From Amia ocellicauda (lineage: Eukaryota; Chordata; Actinopteri; Amiiformes; Amiidae), in assembly GCF_036373705.1 (NCBI RefSeq), contig NC_089863.1, forward strand, positions 26,331,727-26,395,726: a DNA stretch of 64,000 nt, given 5' to 3'. Below are positions 33,519 to 47,400 of this stretch, piece after piece. The notes beneath the pieces are model-generated. The model saw nothing but the letters and a program-made list of their open reading frames with translations, had not been told where the DNA came from and ran no database searches. The position numbers were made by a program, and so were the translations under genes. Numbering within the stretch: position 1 is the stretch's first letter; each line of letters starts with the position of its first letter.

Positions 33519-34114
33519 ACTTCAAAATCCTCCTGGGTTAATCCACTGCCCCTTCCTTAGCTCCTAATCAGCGGTCTGTGGCCTCAGCCCAATAGGGTTC
33601 TCATTTCCGAAGCGCGTCTGTGACCCGGAGGCTGTCTGGCGCCCCCGGACGTCTGCCTGAAGTGCGATGGTGCCGCTTCACAAGCCTCGGTGGGGAGGAA
33701 GAGAGAAAAAAAGACAGCGGCTTCAGCTCAGCGCGGGAGGAAGCCTGCGTGTTGCCACGGCCGCAGCACAACAGCGCGTTCGTGACTCTTGTGAACCCGG
33801 CGGCGCCGATTAAACCCCCCCGTTGCTCAACAGCCAGAGGGATGACTGCCAGCGCTGCGTCCGTTTGCCCAACGGCCCTCGGCGTCACCTGACCTCCCGG
33901 CGCTGTGGAGAGCAGGAGGCCGATGACATGACTGGGCTGACAGCAGGGGAGACGGGGTGTTGAAGTGAACCGCAGAAAACGCTGTCAGGGTCCGGAGATA
34001 GCAAGTGGCACACAGAGTGATGTCACTAGGACGTTGTCCCAGTGATAACCACAGATCAGTTTCCACATTACACCCACACGCACACACACACACATATATG
34101 CTTAATGACAGAAA

Positions 34115-34260
34115 CAGAAAGGCTTTAATTATTATTATTATTATTATTATTAGGCAGACATTTGTGTCCAAGTTGTCCAATTCAAGCATAATTGGGACAC
34201 ACATTGTACAACACACAGTACAGTGCAGTAACACAACACGCAAGACTCACACTTGCCAAC
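34115..34260 (-). mobile_element. Retroposon tail with (TTA)n
   Basis: A TTATTATTA run followed by aggcagacatttgtgtccaa is the reverse complement of the 'ttggacaaaggtgtctgcc' plus TAA-repeat tail form. Only the 3' part remains. Confidence 0.45.
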
Positions 34261-34337
34261 TAGTTATCTTGAGGTTTCCTGCGAAAGCACCTCTGACTTT
34301 TTCCAAAACACTAATACATCAATAAATACCATACCAT

Positions 34338-34600
34338 AATGGAGAGAGAGAAAGAGACAGAAAGAGAGACAGAAATGGAGAGAAAAGGGGAGAGAGAGAT
34401 GCAGAGAGGGAGAACGAGTTAAACAACAAGTGAAATGGAGAGAGAAACAGAGAGAGGGAGAGAGAGCGATAGGGGAGAGAGGGAGAGACGGCCAGGGACA
34501 GGGAGCAGGCGGCAGGAAACATGGAAGAACAGATAATCAGAGGGAAAGGGTAGAAGACAGGAAGATGGTGGAGAATTTGGAGGAAGAGGAACAAAACACA
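34338..34600 (+). repeat. GA-rich simple repeat
   Basis: gagagagaaagagacagaaa-type purine tract in the VPS45-PLEKHO1 interval. Confidence 0.8.
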
Positions 34601-35365
34601 GAGGAGTCATGAGCTCAGGATAAAGGGAGACCAACACAAAGAAGGAAAAAGTAGGAAAGAAATAAAACAGGCATGAAAGGGGGATCAATAATGGGGGCCG
34701 GCCTTCCCGCCCCTCTCCGTCCCCAGCCCTTTAATTGATCTGGCCTCGTCTCCGCATGAATGAGGCCCTTCCACTTTTTTACAACTGCCGGGCTGCTCTC
34801 TCCTTCCCCATTTCACTTCTGCAAGCCCAGATATCACCTGCTCCCCTTCCCCCACCCCCATTCCCGCCCCCCCAGCTCTCTTTCCACAGAGAATTGAGCT
34901 CTAGCCCGCATCTAGATCCTATACATGGCGCACAACACCGGGCATAAAGGGGAGCAGGCACAAACACGGCTGCGGTCAATAAAGCATATAACATTCTGCA
35001 TACCATCCTGTATTGGGTGTCGGGCGTTGCAATGTTACGTGTTCTCCTCTCCCTCATTCACACGCGATCCCCCCCCATGCGCTCCGTCCGGCGGCCTGAG
35101 AGAATCGAAACCTCGTCCCGATCTGTCTGTTTGTTTGTTTTAGCGCTGAGAAAAATAAATAAATAAACAAACAAGCCCTCCCACGTTCTTAAATAATTCA
35201 TCCGGCCGTGTGCGTTATAGGCGCTGTAGATGTACATGAATATTTTACAGTAAAGCGTAACCCCCGTTCTTTACCGGTCGTTTACTGCCTTGGCTTACAT
35301 CCGCTGGATCCATGGCTCCTATCGATCACGGCCTGCAAGCCGTCGTTTTTCTAAACTTCACCCAA

Positions 35366-35414
35366 ATATATATATATATATATATATAACAAAACAAAAC
35401 AAATAAAAGGCATT

Positions 35415-35448
<34 letters not shown>
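35366..35448. repeat. (AT)n and (CA)n microsatellites
   Basis: An (AT)n run at 35,366-35,388 and a (CA)n run at 35,418-35,448, 30 bp apart. Confidence 0.9.
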
Positions 35449-35449
<1 letters not shown>

Positions 35450-35761
35450 GGTTATCAGCAACAAAACAATCAAAAAACTGTGTTAATCTTCTCCTTTGCC
35501 AGCCGATGATTCACAAGCATGTTGCCGTCTTTGTAAAAGCATCCAAAAAGGGTTTACGGAGAATCAAAGGGCTTTGAATTAAAATATCAACTTGCCAGGG
35601 GGTTTAGAGGGAACCACATCTGGCGCCTTAAAACACCTGCCGCAAATCCGGGCAAACCATGAAACACAAACTAAACAATAGTCGGGATGACAACACAAAC
35701 ACCAACCCGGTTTACACTGATCCGCAACCCACTGTAGTGGCAAACAACTGAATGGCTTAAG

Positions 35762-35925
35762 TTATTATTATATTTCTTACAACATCTCACTTTATGTTTA
35801 CCTGCAATGGCACATTTATACAGCTGGGGTTGTGCTGGTGCATTCTGGGTACAATGCTATACTCAAGGGTACAGCAGCAGTGTCCCCCACCTGGGATTGA
35901 ACCCACAACCCCGTTAAATCCTGAA
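35762..35925 (-). mobile_element. tRNA-derived SINE, copy B (partial)
   Basis: 'caagggtacagcagcagtgt' and 'cacctgggattgaacccaca' match the body and B-box zone of copy A (16,720-16,921) in the same orientation. The head beyond the B-box is lost. Confidence 0.65.
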
Positions 35926-35999
35926 CTATATGAATTGTGTCTACTTCTTGTCTATGACTAGCACTTTTTCCACTACAGGGGGCTACATAAGCTGCCCCT

Positions 36000-38290
36000 G
36001 CTATTCAATCCGGACTGTTTGTGTTTAAAGTGGACTTGCGCAGTAACTGGAGGTTCAGGGTGTTACAGGTCTAAGGCCATCACCTCACACTCTTGCGCTT
36101 TACAATCGGCGCAGACACACGCGCGCGTCTGCAGGAAGCGAAACAAAAATTGAGAAACGGCGCTTCCTCATGTAGCAGTCAATCTGCCTGGTTTGGGACA
36201 CGTCTTGGTGTGTGTGTGTGTGTGTGGCTGTTGCCATTTATATCTCATATATGTACGTGTGTGTGTGTTTGTGTGTAGTCTGAAGTATGAAAAACAAAAA
36301 CCAGGTACACCTCTATACAGATATACAAACACACACCACACATATATATATAGCCACAAGAGAGCGAGAGTATTATAAAACTGAAAATTCGTTCTTGAAA
36401 ATACATTTTTGCGCTGCAGTGGAAAGGTATTTGAGCCGCCGCTGTAACAGACAGAAAGTGCTACAAGAGTCAACAGAGCCTTTTTTTATTAAAAGCAGGT
36501 TATTCTTGTCTTTTCTCATTACTAATATGTTTTTTTTCAGCTGTAGCTCAGTGAGAGGGGGATTTGTTCAGGCATGGACCCCCAGAGATTTATTTTCTCC
36601 TATAACTATCTGCCATCCTGTAGGTGTTTGACACTTTTTGGGTGCATGTGACACTTCCTGGCTGTCCTGTACCACACTTTTCACTTTTCTTTCCTGTTCT
36701 GGGCTCGTATTTATGACACGGGGTTATGATGTAAAAAACGGCTTAATGAGCCTGGGCTTGGGGGCTGTTTCCACTGTTGGACCAGTTCGGCTGGAGAAGG
36801 AATCCTCTTGTAGACAAAGTACCTTCAATTCCAATTGATATTATTATGATTATTAATCCATTCAGACAATCGTTTATTCTGCCTACAGAAACGTCCGACA
36901 GCGCTTCTGTCTCATACACAATAGTTGTTTACCCGGCGAGCATCCAGAATGATTGATCTCTGTACATTTATATATACATTTATAGAGAGATCGAAATATA
37001 TGTCTGAATTGCCAATTATGCCATTTGCGAAGCAGATTCTCACCGAACCCCATGTTGTTCTCATTTGGAGCTTGGGATTCTGGAAATGTCTGAGAAACCG
37101 TCGAGCTACGACACTGTATGCATTCTACAGGGGGGGGGGGAAATGTGATCTACTGGCGTTATAGATGGAGGAGGTCTATATATATATATATAAGGCCTAT
37201 ATCCTTTCTTAACACACATCTTAAAACAATACTACTACATCTGTATGTTTACATGGGTGTGAAATCATATCAACATGCCTGGAGCATGTGTGAGCTCCCC
37301 CTCACGTGTCCCGTTCCCCCATGACCTCACGACGGGGAGCTTATTTTAGATCCGGTCCCCTCCTCTGGCGAATGTGGGCTAATTCTGCTATTGATTGTGC
37401 ATTAGACCCCCCCCGGGTCCACTCTCTCCTCCTCCTCTTTGCTAATCCTGATCCAGGCGTAAACAACAACAACAGGATCGTCCACACAGACACCAGCACC
37501 CTCTCTCAGTTTGGCGTTTGTGATAAGCGCAGGCCGGGCCTCAAAGGGACTTTCGCAGCATTTGATCCGAGCATTTGATCCGAGCATTTGATACTGCTCT
37601 CGCCGCAGTATTACGCGGACACAGGACACAATGTGTAAAACAAACAAACAAATAAATAACTTTGCATACGAAATGCTTTTAGTTAAATTAATGTAGCCAC
37701 AGCGGCCGGGAGCTGCCAATGCTAATGACAACAGGACGTATTCTGAATCCTAAAGCGCCGCTTGGAAACAAACACGTTTTCCCGTTTGAAAATGAAGTGT
37801 GGTTTTGATATGCCTGCTCTTGGAAAGGGCTTCAAAAGGAAATGCTAATATATGGAATATTTTATTCATAATAGACACTGGTTTGACAATGAATAGCAAA
37901 TCAAAACGAGTGTTCCACACAGTTTGTATAATGTAGCGTCATACATATATACATATTTGTACACAGAGACCTGACATCATATTTATATACAGCAGTGTTT
38001 TCCTGAGTGATGCTGGTGTGTTAGTGTCTCCCCCGCTTTGTGCTTGGTGTTGTGCTGCACTTAGATCATCTCCATGTCCAGGCTACACGTTTTTAATACT
38101 GTGTCTCGTCTGTATGTTTACACGCTCTTATGCCAAAGGACCATTGATTGAACCACTGGAAACATGTATTGGCCTCCCGTCTGAATTCAGCTGCTGCACT
38201 CCAGGACATTTTGCACAGTTTGTCGATACTTTTAAAGCAGTGACGCGTCCTGCCCTTGATAGAAAAGGACGATCAATTGCTTATGTAATG
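36000..38290. other. Intergenic DNA between VPS45 and PLEKHO1
   Basis: No gene recognised. Holds short (TG)n runs at 36,208-36,226 and near 36,255, a poly-G run at 37,131-37,140, and short AT runs. Confidence 0.5.
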
Positions 38291-38296
38291 GCTTAT

Positions 38297-38400
38297 ACAA
38301 GTTGTTGTTGTTGTTGTTATTATTATTACTATTATTTGACTGAAGCTTTTATCCAAACATACCTTAATGATCAAATTACAACTACAAAGAGTGTATGTTA
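38297..38400 (-). mobile_element. Retroposon tail with (TTG)n(TTA)n
   Basis: (TTG)n(TTA)n followed by 'tgactgaagcttttatccaa', the reverse complement of the ttggataaaagcttcagtca tail form. Only the 3' part remains. Confidence 0.5.
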
Positions 38401-38855
38401 ACGTGGAAAAACTGATTTTCTCTCATTGCAGTTTGTTCACAGGATTTTAAATAGTCAGGAAAGTGAGTAAGAAGAAAAGACAAGAATGGAAACAAGATAA
38501 GAAGAGGCAAGCGCAATGACAGACGCTGGTTAATGCGTCATCATCACGTTGGGCTATTATTATGCCAAAGAGAAGGTGTCAAAAAAACTTTTCTGATGTC
38601 ATGTGCTCCCCAGCTTCCCGTTTTTTGTTTTCTTTCCTTCCATTTTTTCTTTCTTTTTTTTCTTTTTTCCGTGATGTGCATTATGCGGGACTAGCCATAA
38701 TAATCACAGTAAGAAAATAATCAATCAATCAACCAATCAATGTTAAAATACAAGAATACATCAATGCTGACATAAATACATGAATAAAGACACAAATGTT
38801 GAAATAAACACATGAATGAATACATAAAGAAATCAATACATGTTGAATTAATAAA

Positions 38856-38882
38856 AAAAATATATATATATATATATATATA
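38856..38882. repeat. (AT)n microsatellite
   Basis: A run of AT dinucleotides about 600 bp upstream of PLEKHO1. Confidence 0.85.
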
Positions 38883-39074
38883 CATGTCCCTGTATGCATG
38901 TTTATTTATATCAACATTGATCGATTGACTCCTTTCTTTCTCTTCATGTTTAATTTGGGCATGGATACCCCTCCAGAGGGCTTTGCCAAAAAATGTGGCC
39001 CCTCTCCGGTGACGTCACGGCCTGTGCGCCCAGACAGCACCGGGCTGTAGATGGAGCTGGAGACCCCGAGCAAA

Positions 39075-39076
<2 letters not shown>

Positions 39077-39116
<40 letters not shown>

Positions 39117-39187
39117 CTGATATAGGCTCGGGCTGTGTAACCAGAGACTACCAATTCAGCCAACCAGAGGACAACCCACTGGGCGAG

Positions 39188-39242
<55 letters not shown>
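39077..39242 (+). repeat. Two (GA)n blocks upstream of PLEKHO1
   Basis: Near-perfect (GA)n at 39,077-39,113 and 39,190-39,242, about 240-410 bp before the ATG, within the likely promoter or 5' UTR. (GA)n can bind GAGA-type factors and adopt non-B structure; a role here is inference. Confidence 0.85.
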
Positions 39243-39243
<1 letters not shown>

Positions 39244-39483
39244 GACGGGGAGGAAAGCACAGTCCTAGGCAGGGGAAGCACAGTGAAGAGAGGGGGGACC
39301 CGATCACAGTGTTTCTGCTCACACAAGACCCCCCCTCCTCCACCCTCAACCCTCCCCTACCCCCTGTCCTCCTCCCATTCACCTCCTGTCCTCATTAAAG
39401 GCATCGGATCTTAAAAAAGCCCCGGCAGAGCAGGGGAGGGAACTCCGGCAGCGCCAGCAGCTCGGATCGGACACACAGGCGCA

Positions 39484-39510
39484 ATGAAGAAGAGCAATTC
39501 GGCGAAGAGG
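39484..39510 (+). CDS. plekho1: PLEKHO1 exon 1 (coding part)
   Basis: Nine codons, MKKSNSAKR; donor 39510/gtgagc, phase 0. Too short to detect alone; chosen by homology and frame with exon 2. Confidence 0.93.
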
Positions 39511-42500
39511 GTGAGCGTTTCAATGCACGGATCTCTCCTCCCTTCTTTTCGGTGATATTTGCAATGCATCTCTGGTGTTGTTTGGCTGGTTGTTTTTGTT
39601 GGAGGGCAGCTGCCTGCGCCGACAGATCCGCTCCGGTTTGCGTGAGGGCTGGTCACGCCGGACGCATCCTGTGCCACTCGATCGGGGCGGTTGTTGTTAC
39701 ACATTGTCCGCGCCTGTGCGGGGCGCAGCGGGCAGCACGTTTAGTCGGCAGCATCCCCCGGATCCTGCGTGTCTGCTCGATGCGGGCACATTTTGCAAAT
39801 CAGGGGTTTGCTCTTGGACGGCGTGCATGCAAAATGAGGCGCCGGGAGGGTGTGCAGGATTCCAGTTGATCGTGAATATTTATTCATTCATCCATTTTTT
39901 TCATTATTATCCCTCGGGGCTTGCATATGACAGCGCAACCCGGAGTGCTGTAGATGCCCCTGATAGTGTTAATATGCGGGCGTGAGGAGTTGGACAGCAT
40001 CTACATGACAAAAGCACTGGCAGGGCTTTGCAAAAGTCGCTGATCCCCCCCCCCCCCCACCCCACCAACCACCACCACCACCACCACCACTCATGCCGTG
40101 TCCTCTGAATCTCAATGAGGTGATGGTCTGTTGTGTCTGTCTGTCTGTCCTGTGGGTTGGTGCTGGCGTGGCTAGTCATCCTGTGGTTGTTGCGATCCCA
40201 CTCGTTGCAGGGCCCTCAGGATGCCAACCTGCCCTCTTCCCAGCCCGAGAAGATCGGTTGGATCCGCAAGTTCTGCGGCAGAGGGATTTTCCGGGAGATC
40301 TGGAAGAACCGCTACGTGGTGCTCAAAGGGGACCAACTTTACATCTCCGAGAAAGAGGTGAGGTCACCGTTTGGGTGTTTGTGTGCTCGTCCGCCACGGG
40401 CTGGGTGTGGGTGGGTGTGTGTGTGTGTCAGGCGAGGAGATGTCACGACCGCGCGCTCCAGGGTGGGTGCATGGTGTCAGCTTGAGGGATCACCTACTTT
40501 CCCCTCAATCGGTTCGCACCAGGCCGCCGTTCATCTGTTGGGAGTTGTGTTTATATGTGTATATCATTTATTTATTTGGCGTTCAAAATATCCGAATTGT
40601 GAGCAGAATTGTCTAGTCTGTGTAATAATAGATCCCTATCACATTTTCCATGAGCTCATTGCCCTGCTGCTTAACAACACGACCAATTTACACCCCGGCG
40701 CCGAGCCCCGGAAGGTTTTCACTGTTATTTCTGTCGGTGACGAGCAGCAAAATAAAGTGCTGCTTTTTTTCTCTCCCTGGGAGCCTCCAGAGCAGATATT
40801 GTTACAGTCCCGCAGATGCTAACACTCGACACCGTGCGCCGTGCTTTAGACCCTGAACTGAAAGGAGAGGAAGAAAAAAAACGAACTGTCCACTTCGCTC
40901 CCTCGCCCCGAGTTGAGTGAGTGGCTTTAAACTGTGGCTGCGCTGTCCCGTCTGACCGCTATTGACTGACCGATGGCAGAAAAAGCTTGATTCGGTGTGC
41001 TCGGGGGTGTTTTCTTGGACTGTAATGCTTTCAATGATATGGCGACCCTCAAACAAGTATCTCAAAGCTCTTGACTGGCAGATACAACAGAAAAAATAAC
41101 CCAAAACAGATCCCACACCGCAGGAGGGCGCTCACTTGAAAACCGCTCTGAATCGTTACGTTTTTAACCGAGATTTCGAAGTCGCAGAGTTCCTCTTGTG
41201 TCCCAGCCTTGAAGGGGTCCCACTATCTATTGATCCACACTTAGAATTAGGGACCCCCGAGGAAGGAGGAGCACATTATAGTGCAGGTGGAGGTGAAAGA
41301 TCAACTAGATACTGTGGAGATGGCGTGTAGGGTCCTTAAGTGAGTAGGACAGTGAAAGGGATTGTGGGCCGAACATATTGCTAGAAGCCACTGACTTAAT
41401 GCCATTTATACATAAAAATGCCAAAACATACAACTTCTCCCTTAGCGGGTTGTGTAGTCTGATCTCACTGTAGGCCCGACTCATCCATATTTGTCATCTT
41501 TGTTGGCGTGACGCTAAGAAAGCCCAGGATTCCCCCGCAGCCTCTTTATCAAAGCTTGAATTGTTCATAAAAAGTAGCTTTGTGTGTGTTTTTTTTTCTC
41601 TTCTTGGGGCCCTAATCCCAATACAGGGTTTTGCAGATTGATGCTTTGTGCGGGATTACCGAGGCACCAGAGAAATGCATTCTGGGTGACTTCCTGGTAA
41701 TTAGTCTCCATTCCCGATGTTTGTCATTGTTGTAATGATCTTTGAATGGCTTTAATTAGTCCTGGGGCGTATTAAACGAGAAATGTACGAGTGGATATTT
41801 GTAATGTAGGAGACTAAATGGAAGACTCCGAGCCGCAGGCCTGCTTCTCTGACTGCAGGAGGTGAGGGGGACGGCTTTTGATGCCAGTTTGGGCTTTCGT
41901 TTGGACTGCGTGAATCTAGAACATCGAATATTTACACCTGTGAGCGCGGTGTCACGCTCCTATCCTTCCCCCACTCACTTCCTGGTACTCCTCTGTTGGA
42001 CATCCTCTGGGCAGATGTGTGGAACTGACTTGACAGTGTGATGCTGAGCCGACTTAATTGATTGACCCTGCTGGTTTTTGTTCCAACCGACCTCACTTAA
42101 TTGCTTAATTGAACCTTAATTGAACTAACAATCTGCTTAGATTTGACTGTTTAAATTGTGTAATAAAATAGTTTGTTCTTTAATAAGTTCTTTATACAAT
42201 TCTATACTTAACTTAAACCCCTACTGTTTAAAATCAATTAAAGGCTCTGATTTAGGACATTAAGGATTCAATTAAGTAATTGAGAGCTCGGTTGGAACAC
42301 AAAACAGCAGGGTAGGGGCTCCTCCAGGGCCAGGGTTGGGAACCACTGGTCTAAATGGTCAGTAATGGCTTGAGCTGGGGAAAAAAAGGCAAAGTAGACG
42401 ATTACCCTCCCAGGGTGGCTGTGGATCAGCTAGTCCTCAGTAGCTTTGAAAAGCAGCATGTGCTGCCGGTAGCACGGTGTCATTACATGTCAGCTGTGCA

Positions 42501-44418
42501 CTCTGCGCTCGCAGTGACTGACACGCCTAAAGCCCAGCATGCCGGCCCGCCTGCTGGTAAACGAGCATCACCGATTAGCCGGAGCGCTGCGCCGAACAAT
42601 GTCACGCCGTCTCCTCCGCGCTCAGACGGATGATGCTGTTGCAATCCTGGCTTACGTTTGACCCTTTTAGCTTTGCTTACCTTGCCATGTACCTTGAGCT
42701 GCATTTAGTTTATTCTGAGCGCTAGGCTCCTGAGCCGGCAACTGTCCTTTCTCACGCCGGGAAGGTTTGCGTTTGTTGTGATTTGTAGTTTTGTTTTGAG
42801 TCGAACGTAATCCTGTGATAGCTGTCCCTCATCGGATATCACGGTGTGTTGTTTGAAACCTCTGGTGTTTTGTCCCTTTGTTGTTGCCGTAGTTTGCACC
42901 AGATTCCTCAACAAAGTGGTTTTCAAACTAGTCCTGGAGTACGCCCTGCCCTGCTTGTTTTTGTTCCAACCAAGGTCTTAATTGCTTAATTGAACAGTAT
43001 ATTGCTTTGTTAGTTCAATTAAGGATTCAATTAAGCAATTTAAGACCTCGGTTGGAAGAAAAAAACAGCAGGACAGGGGGTCCTCCAGGACCGGTTTGAA
43101 AACTACTGCATCATTGATGTCCACAAAAGCACCGCCACTATAATGCGTTCGAGGTATTCAGTGACTGAGACCATTGAACCCTGAAGGATTGCGGGTCTCC
43201 GGGAATGGGTTCGGCCTCGCCGCTGACCCGTTGAGATGCCCCGATTGTTTGTTTGACTGAGAGGGAGGAAACGGGGCGCACAGACTGCACGGCATCGTCG
43301 TGTTTGTGGTCTCGTCGAGTGGAAATCCATCTCCTCAATCCATCAGAGCACCTTTTGTTCGCTTATCTGCCGTTGTTGTCTTTCCCAGATGGTTTCTGAT
43401 AAGGGTTGCTTTTAGTGTATCGCTTCTGAAAACATTGAACAAATGAACAGTATATCTGCATGCGCTCGATCTGCGCGGTTCCAGAGAGGGACCTACGACA
43501 GGTGCGGGACAAACGGAGAACATTAGGGACTCCGTGTGGGTGTGGGGTCTTGCGTTTGGGTGGTCACTCAGATTGCCTGTACCTTCTGCCACCAAGGAGA
43601 GCTCAAAGGCAAAAGATCTGGTCTGATCAAGTTGAAGTCGGTGGTTTCCTCAGACTGTGATGAAATGACGTGGGGGGAGTAGGAGGATGGTTCCTTTTTT
43701 TATTTTTTTTCATAACATGAAGGTTTCTCTTCCAAATAAGGAAGGCTTCAGGGCTGGTGTTGCATAGATATTAACAGTGGCTTTGTCTCAGTTCCTGTTA
43801 GCCTGTGATGGCGTATGGTTGTCAGCAATAACAGTGTGGTTAAGACAGAAATGTTCACCCTGGCCGTGGCGGTGTAGTTTCCTCTGTATGACGGACGCGG
43901 GCTGCTCCTGGAATTGTTCTGGAAACTTTTTGTTTTGTTTGACCCACGCTGGTGAGACCACACTGAGACCTTGTCTCTCCACTGCCACCTCTGCCCACTC
44001 CACAGTGATTGAATTGGATGGGCCCTGGCCCGAGGTGTGCCCCTGGTTCTATGGGGAAAGTCTGTCTTCGAGGTGTTGGGTGTGTTGCTGCAGTGCATGA
44101 TGGGTAGCCTGAATAGGAATACACATGCTCACACCGTTCTCTTCAGAGTGAGCAACTTCATGTTTTGAGACATTGCAACATGGCGGTCGGGCAGTGGGTT
44201 CCAGGATAGAGAGGACTCGGCCGTCATTCAAACTGTCCCATATGCTTTTTTTTTTTCCCCCTCTCTCTCTCTACCGCTCTCTCATCCCCTCTCTCTCTTC
44301 CTGTCCCATCTCTCTTTCTCTGTCTCTCTCCCTCTCTCTCTACCTCTCTCTCCTCCCATCCCATCTCTCCCTCTCTCTACCTCTCGCTACCTCTCTCTCC
44401 TCCAGTCCTGTCTCCCCC

Positions 44419-44461
<43 letters not shown>

Positions 44462-47400
44462 CCAAAACACTTCAAGCTCGCCGGGATGAGAGTAATTAAG
44501 TCTGGCTGATTGTTGAAAAGGGGACGGGATGTCTTTTCCTTTTTCTCCTCCTTTATTATTAGTATTTGTTAGGTCCTATCTGGAGCCCATTCTGAGTTGG
44601 CCGGGCAGACAGGCAGAGTTCAGAGGGGGCGGGTGGAAGGGGCCCTGCCTTCAAAGGAGGGTGATGGGTCGACCGCAGAGAGCGCGTTTCAGACCGAACA
44701 GGAAGAGGGGAGAGTCACATGACCTGTGTATCTGAGGCATGTGAAGAGGCTGAGTGGGCCAAAGCCAAAGGGATGTCACCTGTGGTTTCAAAGAACAAGA
44801 AGTATAAATAGAAGATAATTATATATGCACACAAGCTTGTAGTGGCTTGGTATGTGTTTGTTTAATTGATTAATTTTATCAAAAACCAGGTCTTGGCAAC
44901 CGTCATTGTTTCAGACCCCAGTAGGTGATGTTTTGGCATGAAACGTGCCGCTTTGAGGGGCCCCCGGGCGGCACAGTGACTCGGAGCACGCCTCCCCTCC
45001 GAAAGCGGCGGCCGATTCGCCCCACACTGTACGTGTCGTTCCCGGCTAAACTCCAACGGTTCCTTCTGTGAGACGCGGCCGGCTTCATAAAAAACAAATA
45101 AACATACAGCGCTGTCATCACGGGAGAGAGAGAGAGGTGTGACAGCAGCTGCGGTCATCCCCGCTCGCTGATGGTGTAAAACAATTCGGTGAGTGCGTTT
45201 GCAGTTGTGGGGATTACGCTGCGGGGTTTGTAGGTGAGCGCAATAAGCCTGGATTGGATTGTTGCAAAGTGGATGAGTTGTTGTTGTTGTTTTGACTTTT
45301 ATAGACGGTCACCTCAGGTAACCCAACCATGCATATATTAGCGACAGATGAAGGGTTTAATACATCCCGGTGCAGGGCTATACTGAAGTGCAATTACCAC
45401 TTAAAACAGAAACGATTAAATAAACGCAACCGCACTCGGCACGATCCACTAGAAACGTTTTTTCAGCAGGTGACTGTGAGAGCGGGTCGGGGAGCCGGAT
45501 GAGGTGACTCACGGCCACAAACTCTTCTCGCGGCTGCTGTTGGATGATTTCTCTCGTGTTAATTGGTCCAAGTGATGGTTTTCAAACGGCGGGGACAATT
45601 AGCCGCTCGCGGTTTATCGTGACCAGGGTCGGTAACCCGTGTGCAAGGAGAGAACAATGTCCAACTTACTCTGTCATCCTCCAAAAGATACTGTCCCCAC
45701 ATCATTTTCTACCCGTTTTTACATCTGGGTTTGTACTGGTGCATTCTGGGTACAGTGCTGTGCTCAGGGGTACAACAGCAGTGCCCCCCACCTGTGACTG
45801 AACCCACAATCCTCCAATCAGGAGCCCAGATGAAGATTAATTTCTGGCTACTTTAATGAGTGCTGTGGGTAGGAGTGTGATGTCCCTTCCTGTTCCACAA
45901 AAACACACTTCCTTCCTCTTAACCGTTTTACTGCACAGCCCAATAAAGTTTTACAGCCTTAAGGTGGAGATAATTTGTACTTGACAACATCAGATGCCAA
46001 ACTGGAGTAAACAGTAGCACGTTTCTGCCTATAATTTTTCCCAGTTTTATAACCCCAGGGCTCCTTCTCGATTACGCAGTTTGCATTCGGAGTACTGCAG
46101 GCAGATCAATGGCGTTCTTGGGGGGGCCTAATTTCAAGGGACTGGCTCCGATAGCCTCTTCTCCTGTGGCCCTGTACGGTCCCCGGCTTCACGCCGATAT
46201 CCGAGTCCGAACAGGATCGTGGCTGGAAATGATTAATGAAGTTTCCTCTGCGGATGAGATGGGGAGAGTAAAAAAGAATAAAAACTACTGCTTTTATCAT
46301 CCTGTCCACTCCAGTTAACATCAACGGACTGCGGCGCGTTGTATAATAGTTTTTCTTAAAAGGGATTGAGATTGGCTTGGGGGGGCAAGTGGGTGGATTG
46401 GAGTGGAGTAAAGCATGAGAGGATGGGACTGGGGGGTGATTTATATTTGATTAGGAAATCCATAGCCGCCACACTTTACTGGTTTTATCCGTCTGATCTC
46501 ATCTCAGGGTTGTACTCTCGATATCAGGAGTGTCAGACTCCATTCCTGGGGGGCCACAGTGTCTGCTGGGTTTCGTTCCAGCCCAGCTCTCGGCTCCTTA
46601 ATTGGTCTAATTAATCAATTAACTGGATTAAATGAGCCCTTCTTTCCAGACTCTGGAATGATCTGTGGGTTCAGTGTTTGTCAGGTATCGGCCACCGCCA
46701 CGGAGGGAGAGAAGTGGGTCCCCATCGTTGGGGGCGGTGTGGGGTGGTGTGGTTTGGTTTCCAGGGTTGCAGAGTAGGAGCTGCTGCAGTGGCTGCTGGG
46801 AGCACGGCTCCTATAGGGTGCTGGCACGCAGAGCAGGGCTGCAGCCAGATGCCTCGCAAAAGACGCACATTACAGACTGAGCTAAACCCCAGCTGGCTAT
46901 TTAAAGACCGGCGTGTGGTCTCGCAGGCCCGAGAGAGAGAGAAGTGAGAGAAACAGAGAGAGAGAGAGAGAGAGAGACGTGAGAGTGAGAGTGAGAGAAG
47001 TGAGAGAAACTGAGAGGGACAGAGAAACAAAGAGGGAGAGAGAAAAAAAGTGTAACAGAGAGAGAGAGAGCGAGGGAGAAGTGAGAGAAACAGAGAGAGA
47101 GAGAGAGACGTGAGAGTGAGAGAAACTGAAGGAGAGAGAAGTGTGGCACTGAGAAATAGAGAGTGAGAGAAACTGGGAGAGGGAGAGATGGTGAGAAGTG
47201 CGAGGGACGGAGCGAGAGAGAATGAGAAGTGAGAGGAGAGAGAGAGCGAGAGAGAGGGGAACAGACAGACAGACAGATAGAGAGAGAGAGAGAGAGAGAG
47301 TGAGAAGTGAGAGAAAAGTGAGGAACAGAGAGAGAGAGAGAGAGAGAGAGAATCTACCCCCCCCTTTTTCTGAAATGCTAAAAGCTCTTTTCAGATTTTC

